From an uncultured Muribaculaceae bacterium (GTDB taxonomy: Bacteria; Bacteroidota; Bacteroidia; Bacteroidales; Muribaculaceae): a DNA stretch of 64,000 nt. Shown here piece by piece: positions 34,949-42,952 of this stretch (position 1 is its first letter; each line of letters opens with the position of its first letter). Both the position numbers and the translations under genes were made by a program. The stretch is from the NCBI GenBank assembly GCA_910589425.1, contig CAJUSZ010000005.1, positions 1 to 64,000 of the forward strand, given 5' to 3'. Under the pieces are notes generated by a model. It ran no database searches. It saw only the letters and a list, made by a program, of their open reading frames with translations, and was not told the DNA's origin.

Positions 34949-36481
34949 CTATTCATTCTCTATGTCCCGCCCGAGCTTCTGATAAAGCGAGGGAGTCATG
35001 CCGGTAAACTTTTTGAAAGCCATGTTGAATGCGGAAGTGGAAAGGAATCCTACACTTTCAGCCAGAAACTGCATCGTTACATTGCCGTAGTTTTCCACAT
35101 CAAGCAACCTGCGTCGCGCTTCCTTGATCCTGTATTCATTGATAAATGTCCTGAAATTCTTCCCGGCATGATCATTGATGGCCTGCGAAGCATACTTAGT
35201 GTTTGAGCCGACAGAATCAGCCAATTTGTTAAGGCTGAACTCCGGATCGCAATATGCCGTGCCGGAATCCATCTCGGTCTGAATGCGCACAAAAAGCTCC
35301 TTTAGTTTCGATGAGTGGGCAAGTCTGTCGCTGTCGGTTTCCGGATCATCATTTGAATCCATGACATATTCAGCTGAATCCTTATGAGGCAGCAGGCGGG
35401 AACTCTCGATCTCCCTGACTTTTTTCTCGATCTCTACAATCTCCCTGTTGCGCTTGAACAGCTGTATGTTTGCCACCCTTGTCTTATGGCGGAAAACGAG
35501 CCATAGGGCAAGAAACAGCACAAAAAAGACTATTATGATAATCAGAATTTTCTGATTGGCTACCGTCTGCTTCAATTCGCGTATGAGCGCATTGGCCCTG
35601 GATTCACTTTCCTGATGGAATCTGTTGCTGACATTGATGAAACGGTTTGGATTCATCACGGAATCGATGTGAGCAAAATATTCAGACTGATACCTGAGTG
35701 CATTCTCGCTGTCTCCCATCTTTGTATATACGCGCATGAATTTGCGTTTGTTGTCGGCCACCATGTCAGAGGCGCGCAGTTCAAGCGCGAGACGTTCATA
35801 ATCCTGAAGATAGATGACAGCAGAGTCATACATATTCTTCTGTTCGAAATATTCCGAGATTTCTGAAAGCGGAGACAGTTTGAGAAGCGGGTCGAGGTCG
35901 TTGCGGTCTATGAATCCGAGAGACCGCTTCATCTGCACAATGGCTCTGTCGCGGTTGCCGAAAGTCTGCTCTATATAAGCCGAAGTAATCATGTGGAAAT
36001 ACTTTTGCTGCAAAGAGTCTGCCGCATTCAGCAGAGCCAGCTCTTCATTATATCTCATGGCGTCATCCCTGTTCCCGAGAAAACACGCCACCACGGCAAG
36101 ATCGTTCAGAAAAATAAGTTCATTTCCTGAATCCCCTGATTTCCTGGCCGACTTGAGTCCTTCCAGATAATACTTGTTGGCTCTGACATAGTCGCCAAAC
36201 GCAAAATGAATGTTACCGAGCATCAGATAAGTGTTCTGAAGATCACCCGGAGCGGGTGCGGTTCCCGGAGCGGACTCCATAGCTGCAAGCACTTTGTGGA
36301 GTGTGGAAAGAGCCGAGTTATAGTCTCCGTCGAGATACTGCACTTTACCCTGCGCCACATAACTTCTCATTACGCTGTCGCAGCCGCCGTCATCCTCGCC
36401 CGCAGAACTGCTGCATGACACGGTCGCTACCGATATAAAGATAGACAATAATATCAAAAGAATTTTTGTGGTCAATTGCAT
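34949..36481 (-). CDS. Membrane TPR-AraC family transcriptional regulator
   Basis: The 510-residue protein has an amino signal or anchor segment (about 5-22, with a weak lipobox ending VSC), a tetratricopeptide region in the presumed periplasm (about 35-300), a clear membrane helix (KILIIIIVFFVLFLALWLVF, about 330-350), a coiled-coil stretch, and an AraC-type DNA-binding domain at the carboxyl end (FSLNKLADSVGSNTKYASQA and NVTMQFLAESVGFLSTSAFN). This layout would let a periplasmic signal control DNA binding directly. It is transcribed in the same direction as the secreted gene pair, 220 bases upstream, which makes those genes candidate targets (inference). Confidence 0.82.
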   Translation of the reverse strand: MQLTTKILLILLSIFISVATVSCSSSAGEDDGGCDSVMRSYVAQGKVQYLDGDYNSALSTLHKVLAAMESAPGTAPAPGDLQNTYLMLGNIHFAFGDYVRANKYYLEGLKSARKSGDSGNELIFLNDLAVVACFLGNRDDAMRYNEELALLNAADSLQQKYFHMITSAYIEQTFGNRDRAIVQMKRSLGFIDRNDLDPLLKLSPLSEISEYFEQKNMYDSAVIYLQDYERLALELRASDMVADNKRKFMRVYTKMGDSENALRYQSEYFAHIDSVMNPNRFINVSNRFHQESESRANALIRELKQTVANQKILIIIIVFFVLFLALWLVFRHKTRVANIQLFKRNREIVEIEKKVREIESSRLLPHKDSAEYVMDSNDDPETDSDRLAHSSKLKELFVRIQTEMDSGTAYCDPEFSLNKLADSVGSNTKYASQAINDHAGKNFRTFINEYRIKEARRRLLDVENYGNVTMQFLAESVGFLSTSAFNMAFKKFTGMTPSLYQKLGRDIENE

Positions 36482-36572
36482 GATGAAGATAGAAAGGCTG
36501 GATGAATCAATATTGCCCTGATGCGGTGGCCTCTACCGTCTGAAGTAGAGCTTAAGCCGTGGGAAGCTTGTA

Positions 36573-36914
36573 TCAGCGGCCGAAAAGACGGCTGAGAAAT
36601 CCTTTTTTCTCTTCGGGACGTATATGTACGCGGATGCTGTCGTCATCCTTACCGAGGAATAATATATGATTTGGGAAAACAAAAGCTATCATCTTGTCGA
36701 ATTCGAGAATCGCCGTCAGGCTGCGCACAAGAAATCTTCTGAAAGGATTGAACTCCTCAAGGCTACCGATCACGACCTCCCCTGGTGTAGACAAAGCAAT
36801 ATCATGATGACCTTTGAGCAGATCAACATAATAATACAAGTTCAAGTCTTCAGGTCGTTTGTTAGGTTTCTTGAATTTCTTGTAGATTTCCCTTATGACT
36901 TCATCTGTAATCAT
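36573..36914 (-). CDS. Conserved Bacteroidetes protein of unknown function
   Basis: The start at 36914 (MITDEVIREIYKKFKKP) is preferred because it fits the pattern I recall in Bacteroides; six more codons upstream are open. The 113-residue protein has no signal peptide; a conserved core EEFNPFRRFLVRSLTAILEFDKMIAFVF is followed by HILFLGKDD and a basic tail ending LSRLFGR. No function is known to me. Its neighbours on either side are separate units. Confidence 0.65.
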   Translation of the reverse strand: MITDEVIREIYKKFKKPNKRPEDLNLYYYVDLLKGHHDIALSTPGEVVIGSLEEFNPFRRFLVRSLTAILEFDKMIAFVFPNHILFLGKDDDSIRVHIRPEEKKGFLSRLFGR

Positions 36915-37076
36915 ACTGGTATCCGAACGCAAGACGATGCTTTCAATTATTATAACAATCCAAAAGGCATAGTGTTCCGGGAAAAGTCGATTTTTTTATT
37001 CAGACCATACAGTTTGTCTTATTTGTCATCTGAACATCTGAAGACATATCCGGAAATTTATGACTGATATTCAAAT

Positions 37077-37108
37077 GAAGGCAGACCAAGAATCTCCGGT
37101 CTGCCTTC
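37077..37108 (-). terminator. Terminator of the mmd operon
   Basis: GAAGGCAGACC (37077-37087) pairs with GGTCTGCCTTC (37098-37108), located just past the mmdB stop on the minus strand. No long T run follows on that strand. Confidence 0.6.
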
Positions 37109-37143
37109 AAGTTAACGGCATTGTATTTTTTTTTGATCCGATA

Positions 37144-38313
37144 TTAGCCGAGGAAGCTGAGAAGTACACCGGCTGCCACAGCAGAGCCAATCACACCAGC
37201 CACATTCGGGCCCATGGCATGCATCAGCAGATAGTTGTTCGGATCATACTCCAGACCGACATTGTTGGAGATACGGGCTGCCATAGGCACAGCCGAAACT
37301 CCTGCATTGCCGATGAGCGGATTGATCTTCTTATCCTTGCCGAGGAACAGATTGAACAGTTTCACGGAAAGCACACCGGCCGACGATGCAATGACAAATG
37401 CACAGAATCCGAGACCGAAGATAAGAAGAGTATCCACTGTCAGGAACTTGTCGGCCTGTGTGGACGCGCCCACAGTCATGCCGAGAAGGATAGTAACAAT
37501 ATTGGTCATAGCATTGCTTGCGGTGTTGGCAAGACGTGTCGTAACGCCACTTTCACGCAGCAGGTTACCGAAGAAGAGCATACCGAGCAGAGGCAGACCT
37601 GAGGGTACCACAAAGCATGTGAGAATCAGACCTACAATCGGGAATATGATCTTTTCATTCTGCGAAACCACACGTGCAGGCTTCATCTTGATCAGACGCT
37701 CTTTCTGCGTTGTGAAAAGACGCATCAACGGAGGCTGGATCAGCGGAATCAGCGCCATATAGGAATATGCCGACACGGCTACAGCTCCAAGCAGACCAGG
37801 ATTAAGCTTCGATGTGGTGAAGATAGCGGTCGGGCCGTCGGCACCACCGATGATAGCCACACATCCTGCCGAAAGAGGATCAAAACCGCAAAGAAGCGCA
37901 AGCATATAGGCTCCAAAGATGCCGAACTGCGCACATGCGCCGATAATCATCAGCTTAGGATTGGCAAGAAGAGCGGAAAAGTCGGTCATCGCTCCGATTC
38001 CGAGGAAGATCAGAGGTGGATACCAGCCTTTTTCCACGCCATTATAAAGAATATTAAGCACGGATCCCTCTTCGTAGATACCGATTTCCATTCCGGGTTC
38101 GAAGGGGATGTTGCCTATAAGCATACCGAAACCGATCGGTACAAGCAGCAGAGGCTCGAAATTCTTTTTGATGGCAAGATAAATAAAAAAGCATCCTACG
38201 GCGAGCATGACGAGATTCGTCCATTCGCAGTTAGCGAAGCCGGTGAATTCCCAGAACGAGCTTAGCGTCTGGGTCAGAAAGTCGCCGAAAGAATACTTGG
38301 CAAGAAGTATCAT
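37144..38313 (-). CDS. mmdB: Sodium-pumping decarboxylase beta subunit
   Basis: This is the inner-membrane subunit of 389 residues that decarboxylates carboxybiotin and moves sodium ions outward. It has about ten membrane segments, the conserved GGADGPTAIFTTSKL motif with the essential aspartate, GNAGVSAVPMAARI and the carboxyl LLMHAMGPNVAGVIGSAVAAGV. It is the last gene of mce-mmdA-mmdD-mmdC-mmdB. Beta subunits of oxaloacetate, glutaconyl-CoA and methylmalonyl-CoA decarboxylases are alike; the operon with methylmalonyl-CoA epimerase points to methylmalonyl-CoA. Confidence 0.93.
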   Translation of the reverse strand: MILLAKYSFGDFLTQTLSSFWEFTGFANCEWTNLVMLAVGCFFIYLAIKKNFEPLLLVPIGFGMLIGNIPFEPGMEIGIYEEGSVLNILYNGVEKGWYPPLIFLGIGAMTDFSALLANPKLMIIGACAQFGIFGAYMLALLCGFDPLSAGCVAIIGGADGPTAIFTTSKLNPGLLGAVAVSAYSYMALIPLIQPPLMRLFTTQKERLIKMKPARVVSQNEKIIFPIVGLILTCFVVPSGLPLLGMLFFGNLLRESGVTTRLANTASNAMTNIVTILLGMTVGASTQADKFLTVDTLLIFGLGFCAFVIASSAGVLSVKLFNLFLGKDKKINPLIGNAGVSAVPMAARISNNVGLEYDPNNYLLMHAMGPNVAGVIGSAVAAGVLLSFLG

Positions 38314-38360
38314 GATTCAGAATGTTCTATTATGTTGGAAATAAGATTCGTAAGCGCGAT

Positions 38361-38387
38361 GGATTGCCGTCCTTTCGGACGGCATCC
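38361..38387 (-). promoter_or_regulatory. Intercistronic hairpin between mmdC and mmdB
   Basis: GCCGTCC (38366-38372) and GGACGGC (38377-38383) around TTTC, extended by GGAT/ATCC with one bulged T. It lies between two genes of one operon and may protect or partly terminate the transcript. Confidence 0.5.
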
Positions 38388-38399
38388 GTATTTGCGTCT

Positions 38400-38852
38400 T
38401 TACTCGATAATCATGATGTCTGTGCCTTCGAGGATGGCATCGCCCACACCTACGCAGATCTTCTTGACTGTTCCGCCTTTCTGAGTGTGAACGTCATTTT
38501 CCATCTTCATGGCTTCAAGCACACAAACTGTGTCGCCGGCATTGACCGTATCGCCCACATTCACGTTGAAGCTCATGATTGTGCCGGGAAGAGGACTCTT
38601 CACAGCCGATGCGCTTCCTGCCGCTGCGGCGGGTTTGTTCACAACCTTCTCGCCGGTCTCTGTGCGGGGAGCGGCCGAGGGACGCTTCACGGCTGCGGCT
38701 ATGGCTGCTGCCTTGGGAGCCTGATTCTCGTCGAGTTCAACATTGTAGGAAGTGCCGTTAACCACAACCTGCACCTGATTGTTGACGATTTCACCGACAC
38801 CTACAGTGAATTTGATGCCGTTGATTTTATACTTGTATTCCTTAAGTTTCAT
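38400..38852 (-). CDS. mmdC: Biotin carboxyl carrier subunit of decarboxylase
   Basis: The 150-residue protein has an amino strand region (MKLKEYKYKINGIKFTV), an Ala/Pro-rich flexible linker (about 50-80) and a biotinyl domain ending the protein. The biotin lysine is in VLEAMKMENDV. It shuttles carboxybiotin from MmdA to MmdB. It lies between mmdD and mmdB. Confidence 0.92.
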   Translation of the reverse strand: MKLKEYKYKINGIKFTVGVGEIVNNQVQVVVNGTSYNVELDENQAPKAAAIAAAVKRPSAAPRTETGEKVVNKPAAAAGSASAVKSPLPGTIMSFNVNVGDTVNAGDTVCVLEAMKMENDVHTQKGGTVKKICVGVGDAILEGTDIMIIE

Positions 38853-38941
38853 TTTTGTTTCTATTCTTTAAGAAATGAACCCACATCCTGATTTGCAGTC
38901 ATCCGCTGAAGAGTAAGGCAAATCCAGGAAGTGGCAGGGGA

Positions 38942-39544
38942 TTATTTTTTGAGTGCGTTGCGGCGGAGGCTGGGCACTTCGCGCATGTTGTAGATTTTTG
39001 AGTTCCAGGGAGAGTAAGCCTTGCGCATACGGCGGATGGTAAGGATCGTATCCTCTATGTCGTGGCGCTGGTCGAGATGCTCGGAAATTGCAAGGGCAAT
39101 CGCAGCGATCACTTCTCCTGAATCCACATCCTCATGATCATCGCCAACTTCTTCCTTTGTGATGCCGTGGGATTCAAGTTTTTTGCGTCCCATCAGAGAG
39201 GAAGATATTTTGCCGAAACAGAGGAAAAGAATTGTCAACACTACGAGCGCACCGATCACGATACCCATGGCGATAAGCGTTATGGCTCCACCCCAGGAAT
39301 CATTCTCAGCAGCGTTCTTAGCCTTCTCGGCCTGTGTCATCTTGTGAGCTATCCCACTCTCCTCAACCGTATTGGTTTCGGTACTGCTGACCCAGTCGGG
39401 ATTGGTAACCTCGGTCTGTCCGTCAGGCAGGGAGGCCACTTCCTCTGTGGCTGGCTGCTGCTCGGCAGAACCTTCCGCCGGGGCGCAATACCCCGACATG
39501 AAGGCCATGCTGACAGCCGCAGTCAATAAAACTTTTTTCAACAT
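38942..39544 (-). CDS. mmdD: OadG/MmdD-like delta subunit, extended form
   Basis: The small membrane subunit that stabilises the decarboxylase usually has about 80-120 residues; this one has 200. It carries an additional cleavable-looking signal sequence (1 to about 20, ending SGYCAP), an acidic extracytoplasmic stretch of about 70 residues, then the expected membrane helix (LIAMGIVIGALVVLTILFLC) and a cytoplasmic tail with the EVGDDHEDVDSGEVIAAIALAI segment. Function comes from position between mmdA and mmdC and from the helix-plus-tail pattern. Confidence 0.8.
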   Translation of the reverse strand: MLKKVLLTAAVSMAFMSGYCAPAEGSAEQQPATEEVASLPDGQTEVTNPDWVSSTETNTVEESGIAHKMTQAEKAKNAAENDSWGGAITLIAMGIVIGALVVLTILFLCFGKISSSLMGRKKLESHGITKEEVGDDHEDVDSGEVIAAIALAISEHLDQRHDIEDTILTIRRMRKAYSPWNSKIYNMREVPSLRRNALKK

Positions 39545-39577
39545 TATTTGATGCGGTGTTTAAGAGTTGATTGAGAT

Positions 39578-41131
39578 TTAAAGAGGTATGTTGCCATGCT
39601 TCTTGGCAGGATTTGTCTCTTTCTTGGTCGCGAGCATCTGGAGTGCGCGGATCACGCGGAAACGTGTGTTGCGCGGCTCGATCACGTCGTCGATATAGCC
39701 GTATTTGGCAGCCTGATAGGGGTTGGCGAAAAGCTTGGTGTATTCGTCTTCCTTCTCCTTCTTGAGGGCGGCAGGATCGGCTGCGGCCTTGAGATCCTTG
39801 GCATAAAGCACGCCTACAGCTCCTTCGGCACCCATTACTGCGATCTCCGCGGTGGGCCATGCGTAGTTCATGTCGCCACGGAGCTGTTTGCAGCTCATCA
39901 CGATATGGCTGCCGCCATAGCTCTTGCGCAGTGTTACCGTAACCTTGGGCACTGTTGCCTCTCCGTAAGCGTAGAGAAGCTTCGCACCGTGGAGAATCAC
40001 ACCGTTGTACTCCTGACCCGTGCCGGGAAGGAAGCCCGGAACGTCAACGAGCGTAACAAGGGGGATGTTGAATGCATCGCAGAAACGCACGAAACGGGCA
40101 CCCTTGCGCGATGCGTTCGAGTCAAGCACACCTGCAAGCACCTTGGGCTGGTTGGCTACGACACCCACCGACTGGCCGTTCATGCGGGCAAAGCCCACGA
40201 TGATATTCTTCGCATAGTCGCGCTGAACCTCGAGGAATTCACCATTGTCGACGATAGCCTTGATGACATCATACATGTCATAGCTGCGCTTGGCGCTGTC
40301 GGGGATGATGCTGTTGAGTTCATCGGCATAACGGTCAATCGGATCGTTGCATTCCTGAAGCGGAGTCTCCTCAAGGTTGTTCTGAGGAATGTAGCTCATA
40401 AGCTGACGGATGATCCGGAGTGCCTCTTCGCCATCTTCGGCTGCGAAATGGGTAACGCCGCTCTTGGTGGAGTGTACGGAAGCGCCGCCGAGCTGCTCCT
40501 GGGTTACGTCCTCGCCTGTAACTGTCTTTACCACAGTCGGGCCTGTGAGGAACATGTAGGAGATCCCTTTGGTCATGATAGTGAAGTCGGTCAGCGCGGG
40601 GCTATATACAGCGCCGCCGGCACACGGGCCGAGGATGGCTGAGATCTGGGGCACAACGCCGGAGGCAAGGATGTTGCGCTCGAAAATCTCGGCGTAGCCT
40701 GCGAGAGCGTTGATTCCTTCCTGAATTCGTGCGCCGCCCGAGTCATTGAGGCCAATCACGGGCGCACCCATCTTCATGGCGAGATCCATCACTTTGCAGA
40801 TCTTCTGCGCCATGGTCTCTGAAAGCGATCCACCGAACACGGTGAAATCCTGTGCGAATACATATACGAGACGGCCGTCGATTGTACCATAGCCGGTTAC
40901 AACGCCGTCGCCGAGGAAATGCTTTTTGTCCTGACCGAAGTTTGTGCAGCGGTGAGTTACGAACATGTCGAGTTCTTCAAAGCTGCCTTCGTCGAGAAGC
41001 TGGGCGATGCGCTCACGGGCTGTGTATTTGCCGCGCGCATGCTGTTTTTCAATAGCTTTCTCGCCGCCGCCGATACGGGCTTCAGCACGCTTCTCTATAA
41101 GCTCTTGAATTTTTTCTTCTGCCTTGCTCAT
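39578..41131 (-). CDS. mmdA: Methylmalonyl-CoA decarboxylase alpha (carboxyltransferase) subunit
   Basis: MmdA transfers the carboxyl group of (S)-methylmalonyl-CoA to biotin. The 517-residue protein (start MSKAEEKIQELIEKRAEARI at 41131, preferred over a longer open frame because it gives the family start) shows GGGEKAIEKQHARGKYTARER, VFAQDFTVFGGSLSE, GLNDSGGARIQEGI, GPCAGGAVYSPAL and VDVPGFLPGTGQEYNGVI. These are carboxyltransferase motifs common to propionyl-CoA carboxylase beta; the sodium-pump neighbours make the decarboxylase the better call. Confidence 0.93.
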   Translation of the reverse strand: MSKAEEKIQELIEKRAEARIGGGEKAIEKQHARGKYTARERIAQLLDEGSFEELDMFVTHRCTNFGQDKKHFLGDGVVTGYGTIDGRLVYVFAQDFTVFGGSLSETMAQKICKVMDLAMKMGAPVIGLNDSGGARIQEGINALAGYAEIFERNILASGVVPQISAILGPCAGGAVYSPALTDFTIMTKGISYMFLTGPTVVKTVTGEDVTQEQLGGASVHSTKSGVTHFAAEDGEEALRIIRQLMSYIPQNNLEETPLQECNDPIDRYADELNSIIPDSAKRSYDMYDVIKAIVDNGEFLEVQRDYAKNIIVGFARMNGQSVGVVANQPKVLAGVLDSNASRKGARFVRFCDAFNIPLVTLVDVPGFLPGTGQEYNGVILHGAKLLYAYGEATVPKVTVTLRKSYGGSHIVMSCKQLRGDMNYAWPTAEIAVMGAEGAVGVLYAKDLKAAADPAALKKEKEDEYTKLFANPYQAAKYGYIDDVIEPRNTRFRVIRALQMLATKKETNPAKKHGNIPL

Positions 41132-41218
41132 GAGTGTGATAGGGGAAGTTGAATGGGGGTGATAAATTTTTATTTCTCCGGCACGGAAAATCCCCGCGCC
41201 GGAGTTATTGTATTTCAA

Positions 41219-41641
41219 TTATTTCTTGGAAGGATCTTCGCAAAGTTCTGTCAGCACTGCCTCTGTACTCTTCGGATGGAGGAAAGCTATCTGCAGACCA
41301 TCGGCACCTCCGCGGGGAGCCTTGTCGATGAGACGGATGCCTTTTTCCTCTGCCTCGGCAAGAGCATTGGCTACTCCATCCTCCACTGCGAAAGCGAGAT
41401 GGTGCATGCCGCCGCGGCCACCGTTTTTCTCGATGAATTTGGCGATGGTGCTTTCGGGGCATGTGGGCTCAAGAAGTTCGATCTTGGTATCGCCCACTTT
41501 AAAGAAAGCGGTTGTTACCTTCTGGTCCTCAACAACTTCCTGCTTATAGCACTTGAGGCCGAGGACTGTTTCGTAATACTTGATAGCCTCTTCCAGATTC
41601 GGAACGGCGATGCCGATGTGTTCGATGTGTGAAATTTCCAT
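41219..41641 (-). CDS. mce: Methylmalonyl-CoA epimerase
   Basis: The epimerase interconverts the (R) and (S) forms of methylmalonyl-CoA, linking the B12-dependent mutase to the decarboxylase. The start is at 41641 (MEISHIEHIGIAVPNLEEAI), which gives the usual 140-residue vicinal-oxygen-chelate protein; a further 22 codons upstream are open. Metal-binding positions are the His in HIEHIGIAV, Glu/His in GGRGGMHHLAFAVED and the glutamate in the late strand. It is the first gene of the mmd operon. Confidence 0.93.
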   Translation of the reverse strand: MEISHIEHIGIAVPNLEEAIKYYETVLGLKCYKQEVVEDQKVTTAFFKVGDTKIELLEPTCPESTIAKFIEKNGGRGGMHHLAFAVEDGVANALAEAEEKGIRLIDKAPRGGADGLQIAFLHPKSTEAVLTELCEDPSKK

Positions 41642-41757
41642 CTTATTGCTTGTTTTAATTGATATTGTTGTATTCTGCAAATCCAGTTGTCCCCACGGTT
41701 TTTCCATATCGAAAGAACCACATTATAATCCAATGCACGAGCCAACTAAATTTCGCG

Positions 41758-41789
41758 CAAATTTAGACATTTTTTTCGGATTTATCAAG
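41758..41789 (-). promoter_or_regulatory. Promoter of mmd operon
   Basis: Minus strand: CTTG (41786-41789), 20 bases, TAAATTTG (41758-41765). The leader to mce is about 110 bases. Confidence 0.55.
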
Positions 41790-41870
41790 AATTTACAATT
41801 AAAATAGGAATAGAGCGATCCGCAACTCCATTTTCTACATTCATTGCATGGCTATTCCACAAATTATTCC

Positions 41871-41878
41871 GATATTTG
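41871..41878 (+). promoter_or_regulatory. Possible -7 element of lpxD
   Basis: GATATTTG matches seven of eight -7 positions and lies 22 bases before the lpxD start; no -33 match at 19-21 bases. Confidence 0.35.
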
Positions 41879-41900
41879 CGGAAAATTTCAAACCCAATAG

Positions 41901-42896
41901 ATGGAACTTACAGCTATAGAGCTGGCCAAATTGGTCAACGGTCAAGTGGAGGGCGACGGCAACGTTGCGTTGTCATCTTTCGGAAAGATTGAGGAAGCGG
42001 GACCCGGGAGCCTCACTTTTCTTGCAAATCCCAAATACACCCACTTTCTCTATACGACAAAAGCATCCGCTGTCCTTGTCAGGAAAGATCTCGCACCCGA
42101 ATATCCGATAGAGACGACACTCATACGCGTTGACGACCCTTACGCCACGATAGCCGATCTGCTCAGACTGATAGAAAGCCGCAAGCCAAAGCCCCGCGGC
42201 ATAGAGTCCCCCGCCTACATCGCCGACGGAGTCGACATTCCCGACGATTGTTATGTAGGGGCTTTCGCATATATCGGGAAAAATTCCAGAATCTCCAATG
42301 GCGCACTTATATATCCGCAGGTCTACGTAGGTGAGAACGTGCATATCGGAGAAGGCACGATCCTCTACGCCGGATGCAAAATCTATTCAGGATGCAGGAT
42401 CGGAGCCCATTGTGTGATCCATGCAGGCGCTGTGATCGGAGCCGACGGATTCGGATTCGCTCCCACTCCCCACGGATATGACAAGATACCCCAGACAGGA
42501 ATTGTGGAAATTGCCGACAATGTCGAGATCGGAGCCAACACAACAATCGACCGCGCCACATTCGGCTCAACAAAAATAGGACAAGGCACAAAACTCGACA
42601 ATCTTATACAGATAGCCCACAACGTGGAGATCGGAGAAAACAATGTCTTCGCCTCCCAGTCCGGAGTGGCCGGTTCCACAAAGATCGGAGACTGGAATAT
42701 GCTTGGAGGACAGGTCGGAGTGGCAGGACACATACGCATAGGCAACTATAACGAGATCGGAGCGCAGTCCGGAATCCATAAGAATGTATCCGACAAACAA
42801 CGACTGATGGGATATCCTGCGGTGAACGCCCGCGACTTCGCACGCAATGCGGTTCTTATACGCAAATTGCACACCCTCTTCGACAAAAAAGATTAA
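41901..42896 (+). CDS. lpxD: UDP-3-O-acylglucosamine N-acyltransferase
   Basis: LpxD adds the N-linked 3-hydroxyacyl chain in lipid A synthesis. The 331-residue protein has the amino uridine-binding domain (MELTAIELAKLVNGQVEGDG, GSLTFLANPKYTHFLY) and a long left-handed beta-helix of hexapeptide repeats from about residue 105. The catalytic histidine region is IQIAHNVEIGENN. It leads the lpxD-lpxC/fabZ-lpxA unit. Confidence 0.94.
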   Translation: MELTAIELAKLVNGQVEGDGNVALSSFGKIEEAGPGSLTFLANPKYTHFLYTTKASAVLVRKDLAPEYPIETTLIRVDDPYATIADLLRLIESRKPKPRGIESPAYIADGVDIPDDCYVGAFAYIGKNSRISNGALIYPQVYVGENVHIGEGTILYAGCKIYSGCRIGAHCVIHAGAVIGADGFGFAPTPHGYDKIPQTGIVEIADNVEIGANTTIDRATFGSTKIGQGTKLDNLIQIAHNVEIGENNVFASQSGVAGSTKIGDWNMLGGQVGVAGHIRIGNYNEIGAQSGIHKNVSDKQRLMGYPAVNARDFARNAVLIRKLHTLFDKKD

Positions 42897-42952
42897 AAAC
42901 CACTGCTCGAATCGGGCATAATTATATAGAAACTAAAAACCTACCTAATAAT

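Noticed and set aside
39596..40642. 348-codon open frame on the plus strand
   Set aside because: It lies entirely antisense to mmdA, whose protein has all family motifs; the translation is Cys/His-rich without recognisable domains.
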